64,000 bases of DNA from Sipunculus nudus (GCA_026874595.1 CM049315.1:76026401-76090400), one strand, 5' to 3'; shown: positions 35,701 through 46,519, counted from the stretch's first letter. The notes: generated by a model not told the origin, from the letters alone. A program made the numbers and translations.

Positions 35701-38700
35701 AGTCTCTATATTGTAGGTAATGACGGGCGATACAGAACAAGTCTCTATATTGTAGGTTATGATGGGCTATACAGAACAAGTCTCTATATTGTAGGTAATG
35801 ACGGGCGATACAGAACAAGGATCTATAGTGTAGGTAATGACGGGCTATACAGACCAAGTATCTATAGTGTAGGTAATGACTGGCTATACAGAACAAGTCT
35901 CTATATTGTAGGTAATGACAGGCGATACAGAACAAGTATCTATATTGTAGGTAATGACGGGCTATACAGACCAAGTATCTATAGTGTAGGTAATGACTGG
36001 CTATACAGAACAAGTATCTATAGTGTAGGTAATGACAGGCTATACAGAACAAGGATCTATATTGTAGGTAATGACGGGTGATACAGAACAAGGATCTATA
36101 TTGTAGGTAATGACGGGCGATACAGAACAAGGATCTATATTGTAGGTAATGACGGGCGATACAGAACAAGTCTCTATATTGTAGGTAATGACTGGCTATA
36201 CAGAACAAGTCTCTATATTGTAGGTAATGACGGGCTATACAGAACAAGTCTCTATATTGTAGGTAATGACGGGCGATACAGAACAAGTCTCTATATTGTA
36301 GGTAATGACGGGCGATACAGAACAAGGATCTATATTGTAGGTAATGACGGGCGATACAGAACAAGTATCTATTTTGTAGGTAATGACGGGCTATACAGAA
36401 CAAGAATCTATAGTGTAGGTAATGACGGGCTATACAGAACAAGTATCTATATTGTAGGTAATGACGGGCTATACAGAACAAGTCTCTATATTGTAGGTAA
36501 TGACGGGCGATACAGAACAAGTCTCTATATTGTAGGTAATGATGGGCTATACAGAACAAGTCTCTATATTGTAGGTAATGACGGGCGATACAGAACAAGG
36601 ATCTATATTGTAGGTAATGACGGGCGATACAGAACAAGTCTCTATATTGTAGGTAATGACTGGCTATACAGAACAAGTCTCTATATTGTAGGTAATGACT
36701 GGCTATACAGAACAAGTCTCTATATTGTAGGTAATGACGGGCGATACAGAACAAGGATCTATATTGTAGGTAATGACTGGCTATACAGAACAAGGATCTA
36801 TATTGTAGGTAATGACGGGCGATACAGAACAAGTCTCTATATTGTAGGTAATGACGGGCGATACAGAACAAGGATCTATATTGTAGGTAATGACTGGCTA
36901 TACAGAACAAGGATCTATATTGTAGGTAATGACGGGCGATACAGAACAAGTCTCTATATTGTAGGTAATGACGGGCGATACAGAACAAGGATCTATATTG
37001 TAGGTAATGACTGGCTATACAGAACAAGGATCTATATTGTAGGTAATGACGGGCGATACAGAACAAGTCTCTATATTGTAGGTAATGACGGGCGATACAG
37101 AACAAGGATCTATATTGTAGGTAATGACTGGCTATACAGAACAAGGATCTATATTGTAGGTAATGACGGGCGATACAGAACAAGTCTCTATATTGTAGGT
37201 AATGACTGGCTATACAGAACAAGGATCTATATTGTAGGTAATGACGGGCGATACAGAACAAGGATCTATATTGTAGGTAATGACTGGCTATACAGAACAA
37301 GGATCTATATTGTAGGTAATGACAGGCGATACAGAACAAGGATCTATATTTTAGGTTATGACTGGCTATACAGACCAAGTATCTATATTGTAGGTAATGA
37401 CTGGCTATACAGAACAAGTCTCTATATTTTAGGTTATGACTGGCTATACAGAACAAGTCTCTATATTGTAGGTAATGACGGGCGATACAGAACAAGTCTC
37501 TATATTGTAGGTAATGACGGGCGATACAGAACAAGTCTCTATATTGTAGGTAATGACTGGCTATACAGAACAAGTCTTTATATTGTAGGTAATGACGGGC
37601 GATACAGAACAAGTCTCTATATTGTAGGTTATGACGGGCTATACAGAACAAGTCTCTATATTGTAGGTAATGACGGGCGATACAGAACAAGGATCTATAT
37701 TGTAGGTAATGACGGGCTATACAGACCAAGTATCTATAGTGTAGGTAATGACTGGCTATACAGAACAAGTCTCTATATTGTAGGTAATGACGGGCGATAC
37801 AGAACAAGTATCTATATTGTAGGTAATGACGGGCTATACAGACCAAGTATCTATAGTGTAGGTAATGACGGGCGATACAGAACAAGTCTCTATATTGTAG
37901 GTAATGACGGGCTATACAGAACAAGTCTCTATATTGTAGGTAATGACGGGCGATACAGAACAAGGATCTATATTGTAGGTAATGACGGGCGATACAGAAC
38001 AAGGATCTATATTGTAGGTAATGACGGGCGATACAGAACAAGTATCTATATTGTAGGTAATGACGGGCTATACAGAACAAGTATCTATAGTGTAGGTAAT
38101 GACGGGCTATACAGAACAAGGATCTATATTGTAGGTAATGACGGGCTATACTGGATATTACAGGTTTAAAAACGTAAAATAATTTCCACTTCCTGCAGAG
38201 TATGTTTCAATATTATTTTTTGAAAAAGAAAAAAAGATTGGGCTTCACAGAAGTGAGTAGCGAAGTATGAAAATGAGGTTTTGTAATTTTCTGTATTTTG
38301 TTTCGGGAGTACGAAATTACCCCCTATAGGCCTCTCTCGTTGCATATCTATGACCATAATTTGTCAAATTCAGACAATTAATTAAAGAGGGTGGAGCTAT
38401 TCCATGGTAACACTGTCATCCAGTTCAACTGAGTTATGAGGAAATTTTTGTTGCAATTCTGGTCGCACTCTTTTGGTTTTTTTGCACTCGGAGAACATTG
38501 CCAATGATTTTGGTAGTCCTCCCTCCTAGATTGGGCAACTAATAAATCATTATTACACCGCAAATTTCTTAATGTAATGAAGTCCTTGTTACCTAGTTTC
38601 GTGTAAAGCAACAGTGCTTGACCATAACAACTTTATGCGAAACAATAACTATATCCAGATGGTTGGACAAATTACCATCGCTACATAAGCTTAAGAAAGT

Positions 38701-41700
38701 GTGCCTAAGATAAAGAATAGTTGCAACTTTTATAACCTATGATTGTTTTACGCAGTGTGCCATGCGGAGATGAACGCCATCTTGAACAAGAACTCTGCGG
38801 ATGTTGAAAACTGTACCATTTATGTGACTCTGTTTCCTTGTAACGAATGTGCCAAGCTCATCATCCAATCAGGAATTAAAAAGGTGGTGTACCTGTCTAT
38901 GAAAGATCCCAAAAGGCCAGAATTCATCGCGTCAAAAAGAATGATGAACCACGCTAATGTGGAAGTCTGGTCAGTAACAGACGTATTATTGCCAAGTTTT
39001 GTACATGAACCATGCTTGTGGCAAAGAATACGATTTGGTGTCTACTGTTAATACAGTCAAACCTTTCTAATTTGGCACCCTTGGGATTTGGCCAAAATAC
39101 CTATTTTAAAAAGGCCCTTGTTATTGGAGGTAATTACCACCATTTAAATAATAAAAGGGAGACGAAATGGGACTGTTCAAAATATATAAGTGCCTGTTTT
39201 ATGGAGGTACCCAGTGAGAAAGGTTCGACTCTATAGTCAGTTGTAACAATCAAAAAATTTTCATGAATATTAAATATTTTATAGATTAAGCAGGACCACG
39301 GAACAGAAATAATACTGTCCGCATATACCTGATGTGGTTATGTAATGTTTGAAAAAAAAATTGAACTGGTTACTTTTTAATGTCTGAAGTGGACACGGTA
39401 GTTCTTAGTCTCGGGGCCACATGCCAGAGTGCTGATCAGCTGAGCATCACAGCAAACGGGTCACTTGGAGTTATTTAAGTTAATTAAGAGTATTTAAGTT
39501 AATTGTTTTAGTCAGGAGATAAGTACAATATTTTTGAACTATGGTATGCTTGAATCCGCAACAGAGCACTAAAATTAAGTTTCACAGTTCACTTTAAGTG
39601 TACAGTAGAACGCCTGTATTACGGACACCATCGGGGCTGGTTGAAAGTGGCCTTAATACAGGAGTGGCCGTTATACAGGACTTGACCAGGAAAAGGGGGT
39701 TAAAATGTAACACGAAACCAAGTTCAAATCTTGATTATAATCAACAAAATAAACGTATATACAGAGTATTAGTTATTGTTATCAATAAAAAATAAAATAT
39801 TTACAATCACATCAATTAAATGAAATGAAAATATTTATAACAATTACCAACAATATATAAAAATACAGTGTTTGTTATTAAATTACAAACAGATTGTATA
39901 TCCATAATATTTGTACAAATTTGTTGAACCACCGCCACATGACATCGTTCATTTTATCATTCCCTGTAGATACACACTGTCTTTATCTACTGGCATTTGC
40001 GTTTTTAGCTCAGCTGACTTTCAGTCATGCTGGGCTATAGCGATGGGTCTTTGTCCGGCGTCCTTCCGTCCGGCCGACCGTCCGGCCGGCCGTCTGTCCG
40101 TTAGCAGGGCACAAATCGTAACCGTAGGGGCTAGGGCCATAAACCCTATGCAGTCTTAGAGGTTCTAAAAAGATCTCCTTGCAAACTGAAATTAGGTCAC
40201 TGCGACCTATATTCTCGAAGTTATAGGATGTGTTTGCACCCCCCAGAAGTAATTCTTTTAGCCAAAATTTTCATCCCAAACCTCCCATCTGTCACATACA
40301 GCTCACCTACCAACAGGGGAAGAACCATAATTATTTTGAGGTCACAAGGTCAAAGATCAAGGTCACAGAACCAACTTCTTTCAAAAGCCTCAGGATGCAT
40401 TTAAAGCCAAACCTTTCATCCAAATTCTTTGATCTTTCACATATAGCTCACCTACTAAGTGGGAGAAGAATCCTATAGATGTTGAGGTCACAAGGTCAAA
40501 GGTCAGGGTCACAGGATCCACTTCTTTGAAAAGGTGGACACATTTCAAGCTAGACCTTTCATTCCAAACCTTTCAGCACTGATATCGCTTCTCTGCCAAC
40601 AGGGGAAAAGACCTGTTGATTTTGAGGTCGTCGGTCAAGTTCACAGCACCCTCTTCTTGCGTGGAGTCATTTTAAGGCAAACTTTTCGATCTATACTTTC
40701 CATCTGTCATATATGACTTGCCTACCAATAGGAGAAGAAGCCTATTGATGTTAAGTTCAAAAGGTCAAAGGTCAAGGTCACAATATTGTTCTAAATGCTT
40801 GTGAACATATTTCAAGTGAAACTGTTCAACCCAAACCTTCAGTCTTTCACATATGCCACATCTATGCATCACTGAATTTGATTCAAATTTCATATTTATG
40901 GGTCTTTTGCATGAAGAAATAACTAATTGATTTTGAGGTCAGCTGGTCAGGAGGTTAAAGGTTGCAGGTCTAAGTTATTCACTCATTGGTTGCCAAGTAA
41001 TTACACCCGGCCAGATGTAAGTGGTAAGTAGTTACCCATCATTTAGAAAGAATCCAGTTGATATGTGGGCAAAAGGCCAAGGTCATAGGTCAGGGATGTT
41101 CACAATAACTTATTTTGTAGACAATCTCTATTTTTCTTGTTTTCTTGTATATATAACCATGGCACTCACAACTGGTACATCTCACTATGTGCCCATAATT
41201 GTCAGTGACACTTGTGATATATGACTCCCTTTTGTATCAGCTCATGGAGTGATAAGGATATATCATTAGTGCATAACAAAAACACTGTTGCCGGAATGCT
41301 TTGGCCAGGCATTAAGACTATGAGAGTTAAGTGTTAAGGTTTAGCTACTGATTTATAAAATGATGGGAACATTTTGCAGTTTATATCATGGAATCATAGC
41401 AATAAACTTAGTTTTCTAGATATCTAAATATCATTATACAAATCATCAGATATACCAGCAAGTGTTTGTTCTGATAATATGTGGGTCTTTACCTGGATTC
41501 AGGATGGCTTTATTTGATTACAAGACTCTTAGTGATGCTTTCTGCATTTCTTTTCTTTTAGGGTTTTCAGTTTACCTACCCTGCTGACCCCATTGAATAG
41601 CAAGCTGATAATTAAAACAAATTGGACTTGCACTTTTTACATTTGCATGTTCATAAATCTGATATGAGAGCTCTCCAACCTGATCATGCCTCTTGAATTG

Positions 41701-44700
41701 TTTTGGACATTCAAAACTGTTACATTCTTTGAAGCAATTGCTACAAGTTTAGTGTCTTATTGGAGGATGTGTGATATCAAATGTCAGACTTGTCAGAAAA
41801 CCATTATGTCTGCCAGGTAGCCATTTTAGAAATCCTTTTGCCAGGGCAGTTTCTGTGATTTTTTTATGATGTTTGGTCCCTTTAGAGGATGTTTGTTGTT
41901 CAATTTCCGACCTGTCAGAAATCCAATGTGGCCACCAGGAAGCCATCTTTAAATTCCTTTAGAACATATTATCTCAAAAACTATTAAAGTGAATGCAGTG
42001 GGATGTGTATTAATGTTATCTTGCATTGAGTAAAAAGATTTCTTGATAAATATGACCATCATTTATGAAAGCTCAGTACAGTTGGCTTGTATTGAATAAA
42101 AATTAATATGGAAGCATCTGTTTCACAATAATTCTAGCATGGATTTCTTGATCTTTTGCTATATTTTGATCTTAAATGTGGCCTGTGTGGTATTCCTTTT
42201 TAGACTGACAGGTATCGAGCAAGCTGTGGGATTAGTTCCTGATAGCTCAACAACCATACATTTTGCCTCAGACCATCATTGTATCCCCAGACAAAGTCGG
42301 GATACTATGATTTCACGACGGTCCCGCCGCCGCCGCAGAAAAACCTTGTGAGTGGGATAATTAAAAAAATATTTCACTGATTTTTTTCAAACTTTACATT
42401 TGTATAGTTATAGGTAAGGGGACGAAGCCTTTTCAAAATGGGGTCATGACCTATGCTAGGAGAATGACCTTGAACTTGAATAGGTCCATTATTGCTGAAA
42501 ATAACACACATTCTTAAATATCTCAATTAAGCTTGCATGGACTGGTCTAAAAATTAAGGTGACTGAAGATCTTGGATAGCCTTGTGATATACCGGAAACT
42601 GGTGGCGCCACCTATTATCCTTTTCTTGTTTTTACGCCTTTAATACCCCCATAATTGCCACTTGACAGTACTGTAACCATTATAAGTCAAAAACTAATGG
42701 ACAGATTTCTTTTATATTATGCACATGTAGAGAGATGGGCTATGGGATGAGGTCTGTTTATATTTGGGTCATGACCTTTACCATGAGAGTGGCCTTGACC
42801 TTTAATGTGTCCATATTTGGTGAAAATCACACACCTCTTATGATATCTCCAGTGTTGATAGCCATATGGATTTCAAACGTGACTTATGTATGGCCCACTA
42901 CTAAAGTAAGAACCCTATAGGTTCTAGGGTCATGAGGTCTAAGGTCAAGGTCACTGGACTTGCATCTTACAAGATACTGTGGATGCATTTTAAGCCAAAT
43001 TTTTAAGGTCTTCCATCTTGAATATATAGCTCACTTGCCAATAGTGGATGATCCATATCAATTTTGGGGTCACAAGAACAAAGGTCAAGGCCACAGGAGC
43101 TATATGTCAAAAAAATAGTTTCTGGATGATAATTCCTGCTTTTATTGATGTATGGATTCAAACTTGACTTGTATATGACACATTGGAAAAGCAAGACCCG
43201 AATTGATTTTGGGGTCATGAGGTCAAAGGTCAAGGTCACAGGACACATCTTTAAAAAGATGTGGATGCATTTTCAGTCAAACATTTCATCTCAGACATTT
43301 CATCTTGCACATACAGTTCCCCTGCCAAAAGAGGAAGATGCCTGTCAATTGTGAGGTCACAAGGTCAAAGGTGAAAGTCACAGGAGCCATCTGTCCAAAA
43401 ATTAGTTCCTGAGATGATAATTCAAGCTTGGATTAATATATGGATTTCAAACCTGACTTATATATGGCCCATCAATAAATCTAGACCTCTATTGATTTAT
43501 ATATAAAAGTGGATGATCAATATCAATTTTGGGGTCACAAGGTCAAAGGTCAAGGCTACAGGAGCCATCTGTCCAAAAATTAGTTTCTGGATGATAATTC
43601 CTGCTTTTATTGATGTATAGATTTCAAACTTGACTTATATATGTCCCATTGAAAAAGCAAGACCCCAATTGATTTTGGGTCATGAGGTCAAAGGTCAAGG
43701 TCACAGGACCAACATCTTCAAAAAGATTGTGGATTGATAGATGGAAGATACAATAATTGCTTGCCAAGTGTCAGTATATGCTGCTAAAAATGGGGGCCGA
43801 TTCTTAAAGGGGGGCCCTACTATGTCTGGGGATACTCTGGCACCTGCGGTGCCAAGAAATATCTAGTTCACTATGTTTTAACCAGACATATATGATAAGA
43901 ATTTATGGCAATGTAGAAAGTTTTAACAAAATTGGCATATAGGTTCTGCAACCATTTTACTAGTTGTGAATCGCAGCCCATAATGTCGCAGGTCATGCTT
44001 GGCAGCTGAGCGTCATGACCCATGGGTCACTTGTCTTTATACTGTTCCATGATCTCTCGCTTCCTCTTAAGTATGTTTTAAACTTGAGTTCGGCCGACAG
44101 CATAGATTTCTGCTAGCTGTCGGCTGCTTTTCTCGTCACTCTTCCTGATCAGATGTACCTTTTCTTTACGAGAAAGTTCATGTCTTTTCTTGGTCGCCAT
44201 AATGTTCAAAGTGATTGGGACAGAATATACGTAACATTTTATACATGTAACAATGTTTATTTTTCCTTTATAATTAATCATATATGAGTAAAGAGAAAGT
44301 TTAAAAATCCACAGTTTGCCTAACTTTTTTGATGACATAATCATCGGGACCCGCTGGTTGTCATTCGTTAATTAAATGACAAACACCCTGTTTAAGATCC
44401 GGCTCGCACGACTGCTGCACAAACATAAACGCAGGTTGGAACACATGCCTCACTATTGTGCATACTAATGAGGCTGTGTGGGGGGTAGTACGACGCTGGT
44501 TACGTATCAAAGTACTCAGTCACGGTCGAGTGGTTACCTTTATCAAGGCACTCATTAACAGACAGGAATATGTGAGAGCGGACAATTGTGTAATGATTGA
44601 GGTCAGAAGTGGCCGCTCGATTTGTTGAGCCCATGTCATGGAATCACTGCCCCTGACTGTAATTGAGGCGTTTCCCGGACTGCGGGACCGAGAAACCTGG

Positions 44701-46291
44701 CCGTAATACGGAATAGAGGAGTGACCGTAATTGACAACAAAATGATTATGAAATATAACGTTCGAAAATTCGGGATCGGAAAATCTGACCGTTATAGACG
44801 TATTGACCGTTATTGAGGCGTGGCCGTTAGCAGGCGTTCTACTGTACTTTTTTTCTGATTTCAGAGTAATATTCAGCACACGCAATTGTATCAAAATGCT
44901 GATGTATTATCTGTAAATAAAAATTTACCTCCCGTCGATAGGTTTACAATCATATTCTGGTAGAAAGCCCTTTTTCCTGATGAGTTGTGTTTTTATAAGG
45001 TAAAACTTAAAAATGGTAACCAAATCGAGTGCTTAGCCAAATGTTTTGATATAATGTTCCCCTTTAAAAATAAATAAATAAATAAATAAAAAACAAGAAT
45101 TTCGACATCATGTCTTTGACTGAATAAGGATAAGAAGTAACTTTCAAGCATTATCCATTTAAACCGGGATTATGTTACACATTTACATAAAAATTCAAAT
45201 AATAAATTTTAGCCAACTGAAAACCTAGCAAACCAGAGCTACATGACAAAAGTCATTGAAATTAAAAAAACGCTTTGACCTTGAAGAAATGTACCGTTTT
45301 TATCCCTAATGAAAAGGAGGGAAGAAGATACAGAAAAAGTAGGACAAAAGTAGGAAAAGTGGAATTCAAGTCTTTACAGACGAATGTTAAAACTAGGTAT
45401 GTGCATTCATAGGAATGCAAACCGACATACATGCGGACTGTTGTTAATGAAATCAAATATGATCACCAGAAATCTGCATTCCAAGGAATGCATACTCCGT
45501 CATACAAGAGGATCCCTATTGTTGGATGCTTCCATACCCGTGTTTTCATTCATTTCTGCTGCTCGTATACCCAGGTTCATTCGTCCATAAATGACTGTAT
45601 ATTTTTGAATATTCCTTGATGACACTCCTGAATCCGGCGAAAGCACACGAAAATCAAATGCCCTGAACATTTCATAATTGCGTGAGTTATTTTGTGAACA
45701 GACACAAACAAACACCAACACACATACGAACGGGGATGAACGCTTAAACTTCCTGGCGACCGCAATGAAATATTAGTAATAATGTAATAGGAAATTAGAC
45801 GCTTGTGCTCTTTCATAGTTCACATGATGCTCCAAAGTTCAAATGTTATAAATGTTAACTTTTAATAACAAAAACACTACACTGCATTCTAAATTTGCTT
45901 GTTTTAAACAAAAAATTACCGTGGAAAAAAAAAGAATTTTCATGAACAAAAAAAGCAGGATTAAACAAACAAAAATGAGAAAAATTGGTTTTTAGACAGC
46001 CTTACGTGATTAAATTGTACCAAAGAATTAATTTTAAAATGAATATTTTCTAGCATGTTAATATTGAGGATGATATCGATCATATCAACATAATTAGTAA
46101 ATGTATTTTATGTCAAACGATTAAACTAATTTCTTTTTACTTTTGCTCAGTAGCTCAGTCTTATTATGGAATATTTATTTTGTAGCAAATTCACAACCAC
46201 AATCGCCCCAATACAGATAGATCTTGGAGCAACTGGAAGTTCTGTTGCTGGTGGACCGCCAGGAGATATCAGTCCAGAAAAGATCAAATAA
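23688..46291 (+). CDS. DCTD: Deoxycytidylate (dCMP) deaminase gene, four coding exons
   Basis: Exons 23688-23780, 28795-28933, 38756-38969 and 46186-46291 join in phases 0, 1 and 2 into a 183-residue open frame ending in TAA, against about 178 in human DCTD. DCTD is a cytosolic, hexameric zinc enzyme that deaminates dCMP to dUMP, feeding thymidylate synthase; in the family it is activated by dCTP and inhibited by dTTP. Counting from the first visible residue, the zinc site is H80 and E82 (CHAEMNAI) with C106 and C109 (PCNEC); GYNGMP lies in exon 2. Only about five N-terminal residues are missing, so a tiny first coding exon must lie upstream. The C-terminal tail after IDLGATGSS is Gly/Pro-rich and unlike the vertebrate one. 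Introns carry a minisatellite and nested transposons. Confidence 0.92.
23781..25737. other. DCTD intron 1, first part: no other feature seen
   Basis: AT-rich intron sequence with short chance frames. Nothing supportable apart from an (AT) tract near 24950-24965. Confidence 0.5.
25738..25835 (-). mobile_element. 3' end of a LINE/SINE in minus orientation with (TAAA)n tail
   Basis: A (TTTA)n run at 25738-25763 adjoins a block whose reverse complement reads like a non-LTR 3' UTR (ATAAAGGCTACACTAGAAGA then GTTGTAATAAATAAA). Tail type and position imply reverse-strand insertion in intron 1. The 5' extent is not defined. Confidence 0.5.
26084..26510 (+). mobile_element. 3' end of a LINE (last RT-ORF codons plus 3' UTR)
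   Basis: A frame ending TAA at 26228-26230 reads [19 protein letters not shown], then [10 protein letters not shown] and [11 protein letters not shown]. This pattern is familiar as the C-terminus of LINE ORF2 proteins in invertebrates. The following UTR holds two ~110-bp diverged tandem copies (each with CGGACCTTAATATT, near 26285 and 26365) and ends with TTGCACTTCAATAATAAATT and ACT repeats. 5'-truncated, same strand as DCTD. Confidence 0.55.
26511..28794. other. DCTD intron 1, remainder: one strong hairpin
   Basis: No exon seen. At 28297-28321 a perfect 10-bp stem AGTCTCACGC / GCGTGAGACT with loop CTAAT stands out; a nearby GCGTGAGAC (28269) repeats half of it. Open frames here are short and unlike known proteins. 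C8-type run at 28560-28569. Confidence 0.55.
28795..28933 (+). CDS. DCTD: DCTD exon B (46 codons + 1 base)
   Basis: Acceptor TTTACAG|GTTGGAGCT and donor TTTATG|GTAGGT. Encodes [20 protein letters not shown], then [14 protein letters not shown] and a Lys/Asn-rich loop ending NKHLY. GYNGMP is part of the substrate and allosteric region of the family. The 39-bp minisatellite begins directly at the donor of this exon. Confidence 0.95.
28934..38158 (+). repeat. 39-bp minisatellite, ~236 copies, in DCTD intron 2
   Basis: The unit carries TGTAGGTAATGACGGGC, then GATACAGAACAAG or TATACAGACCAAG, then TATCTATAT. Early copies (to about 30.9 kb) are diverse. From about 30.9 to 38.1 kb they are near-identical and mix two main variants (GACGGGCGATAC...AAGGATCT and GACTGGCTATAC...AAGTCTCT), giving recurrent two- and three-unit patterns, a sign of recent local amplification. 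Because 39 is a multiple of 3 and the minus frame lacks stops, very long artificial frames arise (for example 38119-32573). The first unit overlaps the exon B donor, so the array is purely intronic. Confidence 0.97.
38159..38755. other. End of DCTD intron 2: no recognised feature
   Basis: Unique-looking sequence between the minisatellite and exon C. Minus-strand frames at 38611-38378 and 38357-38166 have no recognisable domain and are not called. Confidence 0.5.
38756..38969 (+). CDS. DCTD: DCTD exon C, catalytic zinc-binding exon
   Basis: Acceptor TTACGCAG|TGTGCC. The leading TG completes the Val codon begun in exon B. Carries the zinc ligand His (codon 38761-38763) and proton-shuttling Glu (38767-38769) of CHAEMNAI, and the PCNEC cysteines (38839-38841 and 38848-38850), then [16 protein letters not shown]. 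The end is set at CTG|GTCAGT (after 38969) because its phase 2 fits exon D. GAA|GTCTGG and TCA|GTAACA nearby are alternatives that do not fit. Confidence 0.92.
40339..41100 (+). repeat. ~145-bp repeats carrying AGGTCA half-site clusters (first block)
   Basis: TGAGGTCACAAGGTCAAAG-type clusters occur at about 40339, 40483, 40622, 40752 and 40935, separated by blocks with CTTTCACATATAGCTCACCTA. Each intact cluster holds three or four AGGTCA half-sites in direct orientation with 2-, 1- and 0-base gaps. Confidence 0.85.
41740..41965 (+). repeat. Two diverged ~127-bp tandem units
   Basis: GTCAGAAAACCATTATGTCTGC and GTCAGAAATCCAATGTGGCC blocks, each followed by CAGG(T/A)AGCCAT and AAATCC/AAATTCC, lie about 127 bp apart inside copy B. 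No coding capacity. Confidence 0.6.
42281..43835. mobile_element. TIR element GTATCCCCAGACAAAGT, nested
   Basis: Ends GTATCCCCAGACAAAGT (42281-42297) and the reverse complement of GTATCCCCAGACATAGT (43819-43835): 17 bp with one mismatch. Contains a second AGGTCA repeat block. No protein-coding remnant is seen. The frame across its left end (basic [11 protein letters not shown]) is not a credible exon. Confidence 0.65.
42920..43710 (+). repeat. ~145-bp repeats carrying AGGTCA half-site clusters (second block)
   Basis: Clusters of the form GGGTCA(T/C)(G/A)AGGTCAAAGG then TCAAGGTCACAGG occur at about 42923, 43063, 43210, 43353, 43528 and 43676. The spacers share ATGGATTTCAAACTTGACTT and TTTTAAGCCAAA/TTTCAGTCAAA. 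Confidence 0.85.
44034..44200 (-). pseudogene. Tigger/CENP-B-type DNA-binding domain fragment
   Basis: Starts [20 protein letters not shown] and continues [14 protein letters not shown], a helix-turn-helix of the CENPB_N/psq type. An in-frame TAA (44078-44080) interrupts it, after which the same frame continues [16 protein letters not shown] to the edge of the nested element at 44033. In intact relatives this domain binds the transposon ends. Here a stop codon plus the insertion leaves only the N-terminal domain. Confidence 0.8.
44845..46185. other. End of DCTD intron 3: nothing recognised
   Basis: AT-rich sequence with a short (AAAT)n run near 45068-45090. Short frames only. Confidence 0.5.
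46186..46291 (+). CDS. DCTD: DCTD exon D, C-terminus
   Basis: Acceptor TTTTGTAG|CAAATTC. The leading C completes a codon from exon C in phase. Encodes [19 protein letters not shown], matching the KF...IVIDF-type strand at the end of dCMP deaminases, then a tail [15 protein letters not shown] and TAA. AATAAA follows at once (46293-46298), probably too close to the stop to be the only poly(A) signal. Confidence 0.85.
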
Positions 46292-46298
46292 TAATAAA

Positions 46299-46519
46299 TC
46301 TTCATGTGTACATTATCTGACCACATCTTCCTGATTCAAAACCTTTAAGTGATGACTTTGATGTTTCTTGACGATTGGATGTATTTAACTTATTCAAAGA
46401 TAAAAAAAATATATTTTGTTACAATCAAAACAAATTCATATAGGAAGAAATATTATCTAGGGAGTTGGGCAAGATTTTTTTAAGTTAAACTTTGGTAAAG
46501 AAATTTTTTATTTGATTAG
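46299..46519. other. Downstream of DCTD: AT-rich, probable 3' UTR
   Basis: No feature beyond the early AATAAA (46293-46298). It probably includes the DCTD 3' UTR, whose end cannot be placed. Confidence 0.35.

Larger units (their letters stand above)
40002..44033 (+). mobile_element. Copy B of the GCTCAGCTGACTG...GACCCATGGGTCA element, nested in the Tigger element
   Basis: Starts TTTTTAGCTCAGCTGACTT followed by a (G)TCCGGC-rich block and ends GCTGAGCGTCATGACCCATG then GGTCACTTG (44033), the same two ends as copies A and C. Its body contains AGGTCA-rich ~145-bp repeats instead of the 338-bp units, and a separate TIR element (42281-43835). It sits exactly between the two halves of the Tigger element. 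Confidence 0.65.
39603..44844 (-). mobile_element. pogo/Tigger-type DNA transposon, inflated by nested insertions
   Basis: Perfect 14-bp TIRs CAGTAGAACGCCTG (39603-39616) and its reverse complement (44831-44844), each flanked by TA, the target duplication of Tc1/mariner/pogo elements. Inside the right end lies a minus-strand CENP-B-type helix-turn-helix remnant (44200-44034). No DDE domain is visible, so this is a deletion derivative. Most of its 5.2 kb is later insertion: 40002-44033, with 42281-43835 nested in that. It lies in DCTD intron 3. Confidence 0.85.

Noticed and set aside
32573-38119. Minus-strand open frame of 1848 codons with a 13-residue repeat ([13 protein letters not shown])
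   Set aside because: It is exactly the 39-bp minisatellite read in its stop-free frame, lies in an intron, and has no unique sequence, start context or splice support. The same applies to 32113-30773, 32542-32144, 29583-28789 and the + strand frames from 28941 to 30414.
28934-38158. CRISPR-like array
   Set aside because: Repeats are contiguous with no variable spacers, in a eukaryotic intron: a minisatellite.
38378-38611. Minus-strand 77-codon frame ([20 protein letters not shown])
   Set aside because: Reads somewhat protein-like, but no family, splice site or repeat relationship could be supported.
42200-42348. Possible DCTD exon between acceptor GACAG (42213) and donor CTT|GTGAGT
   Set aside because: Joined in the required phase 2 it meets a stop at once. 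Exon C joins exon D directly in phase, and the segment overlaps the left TIR of a transposon (42281).
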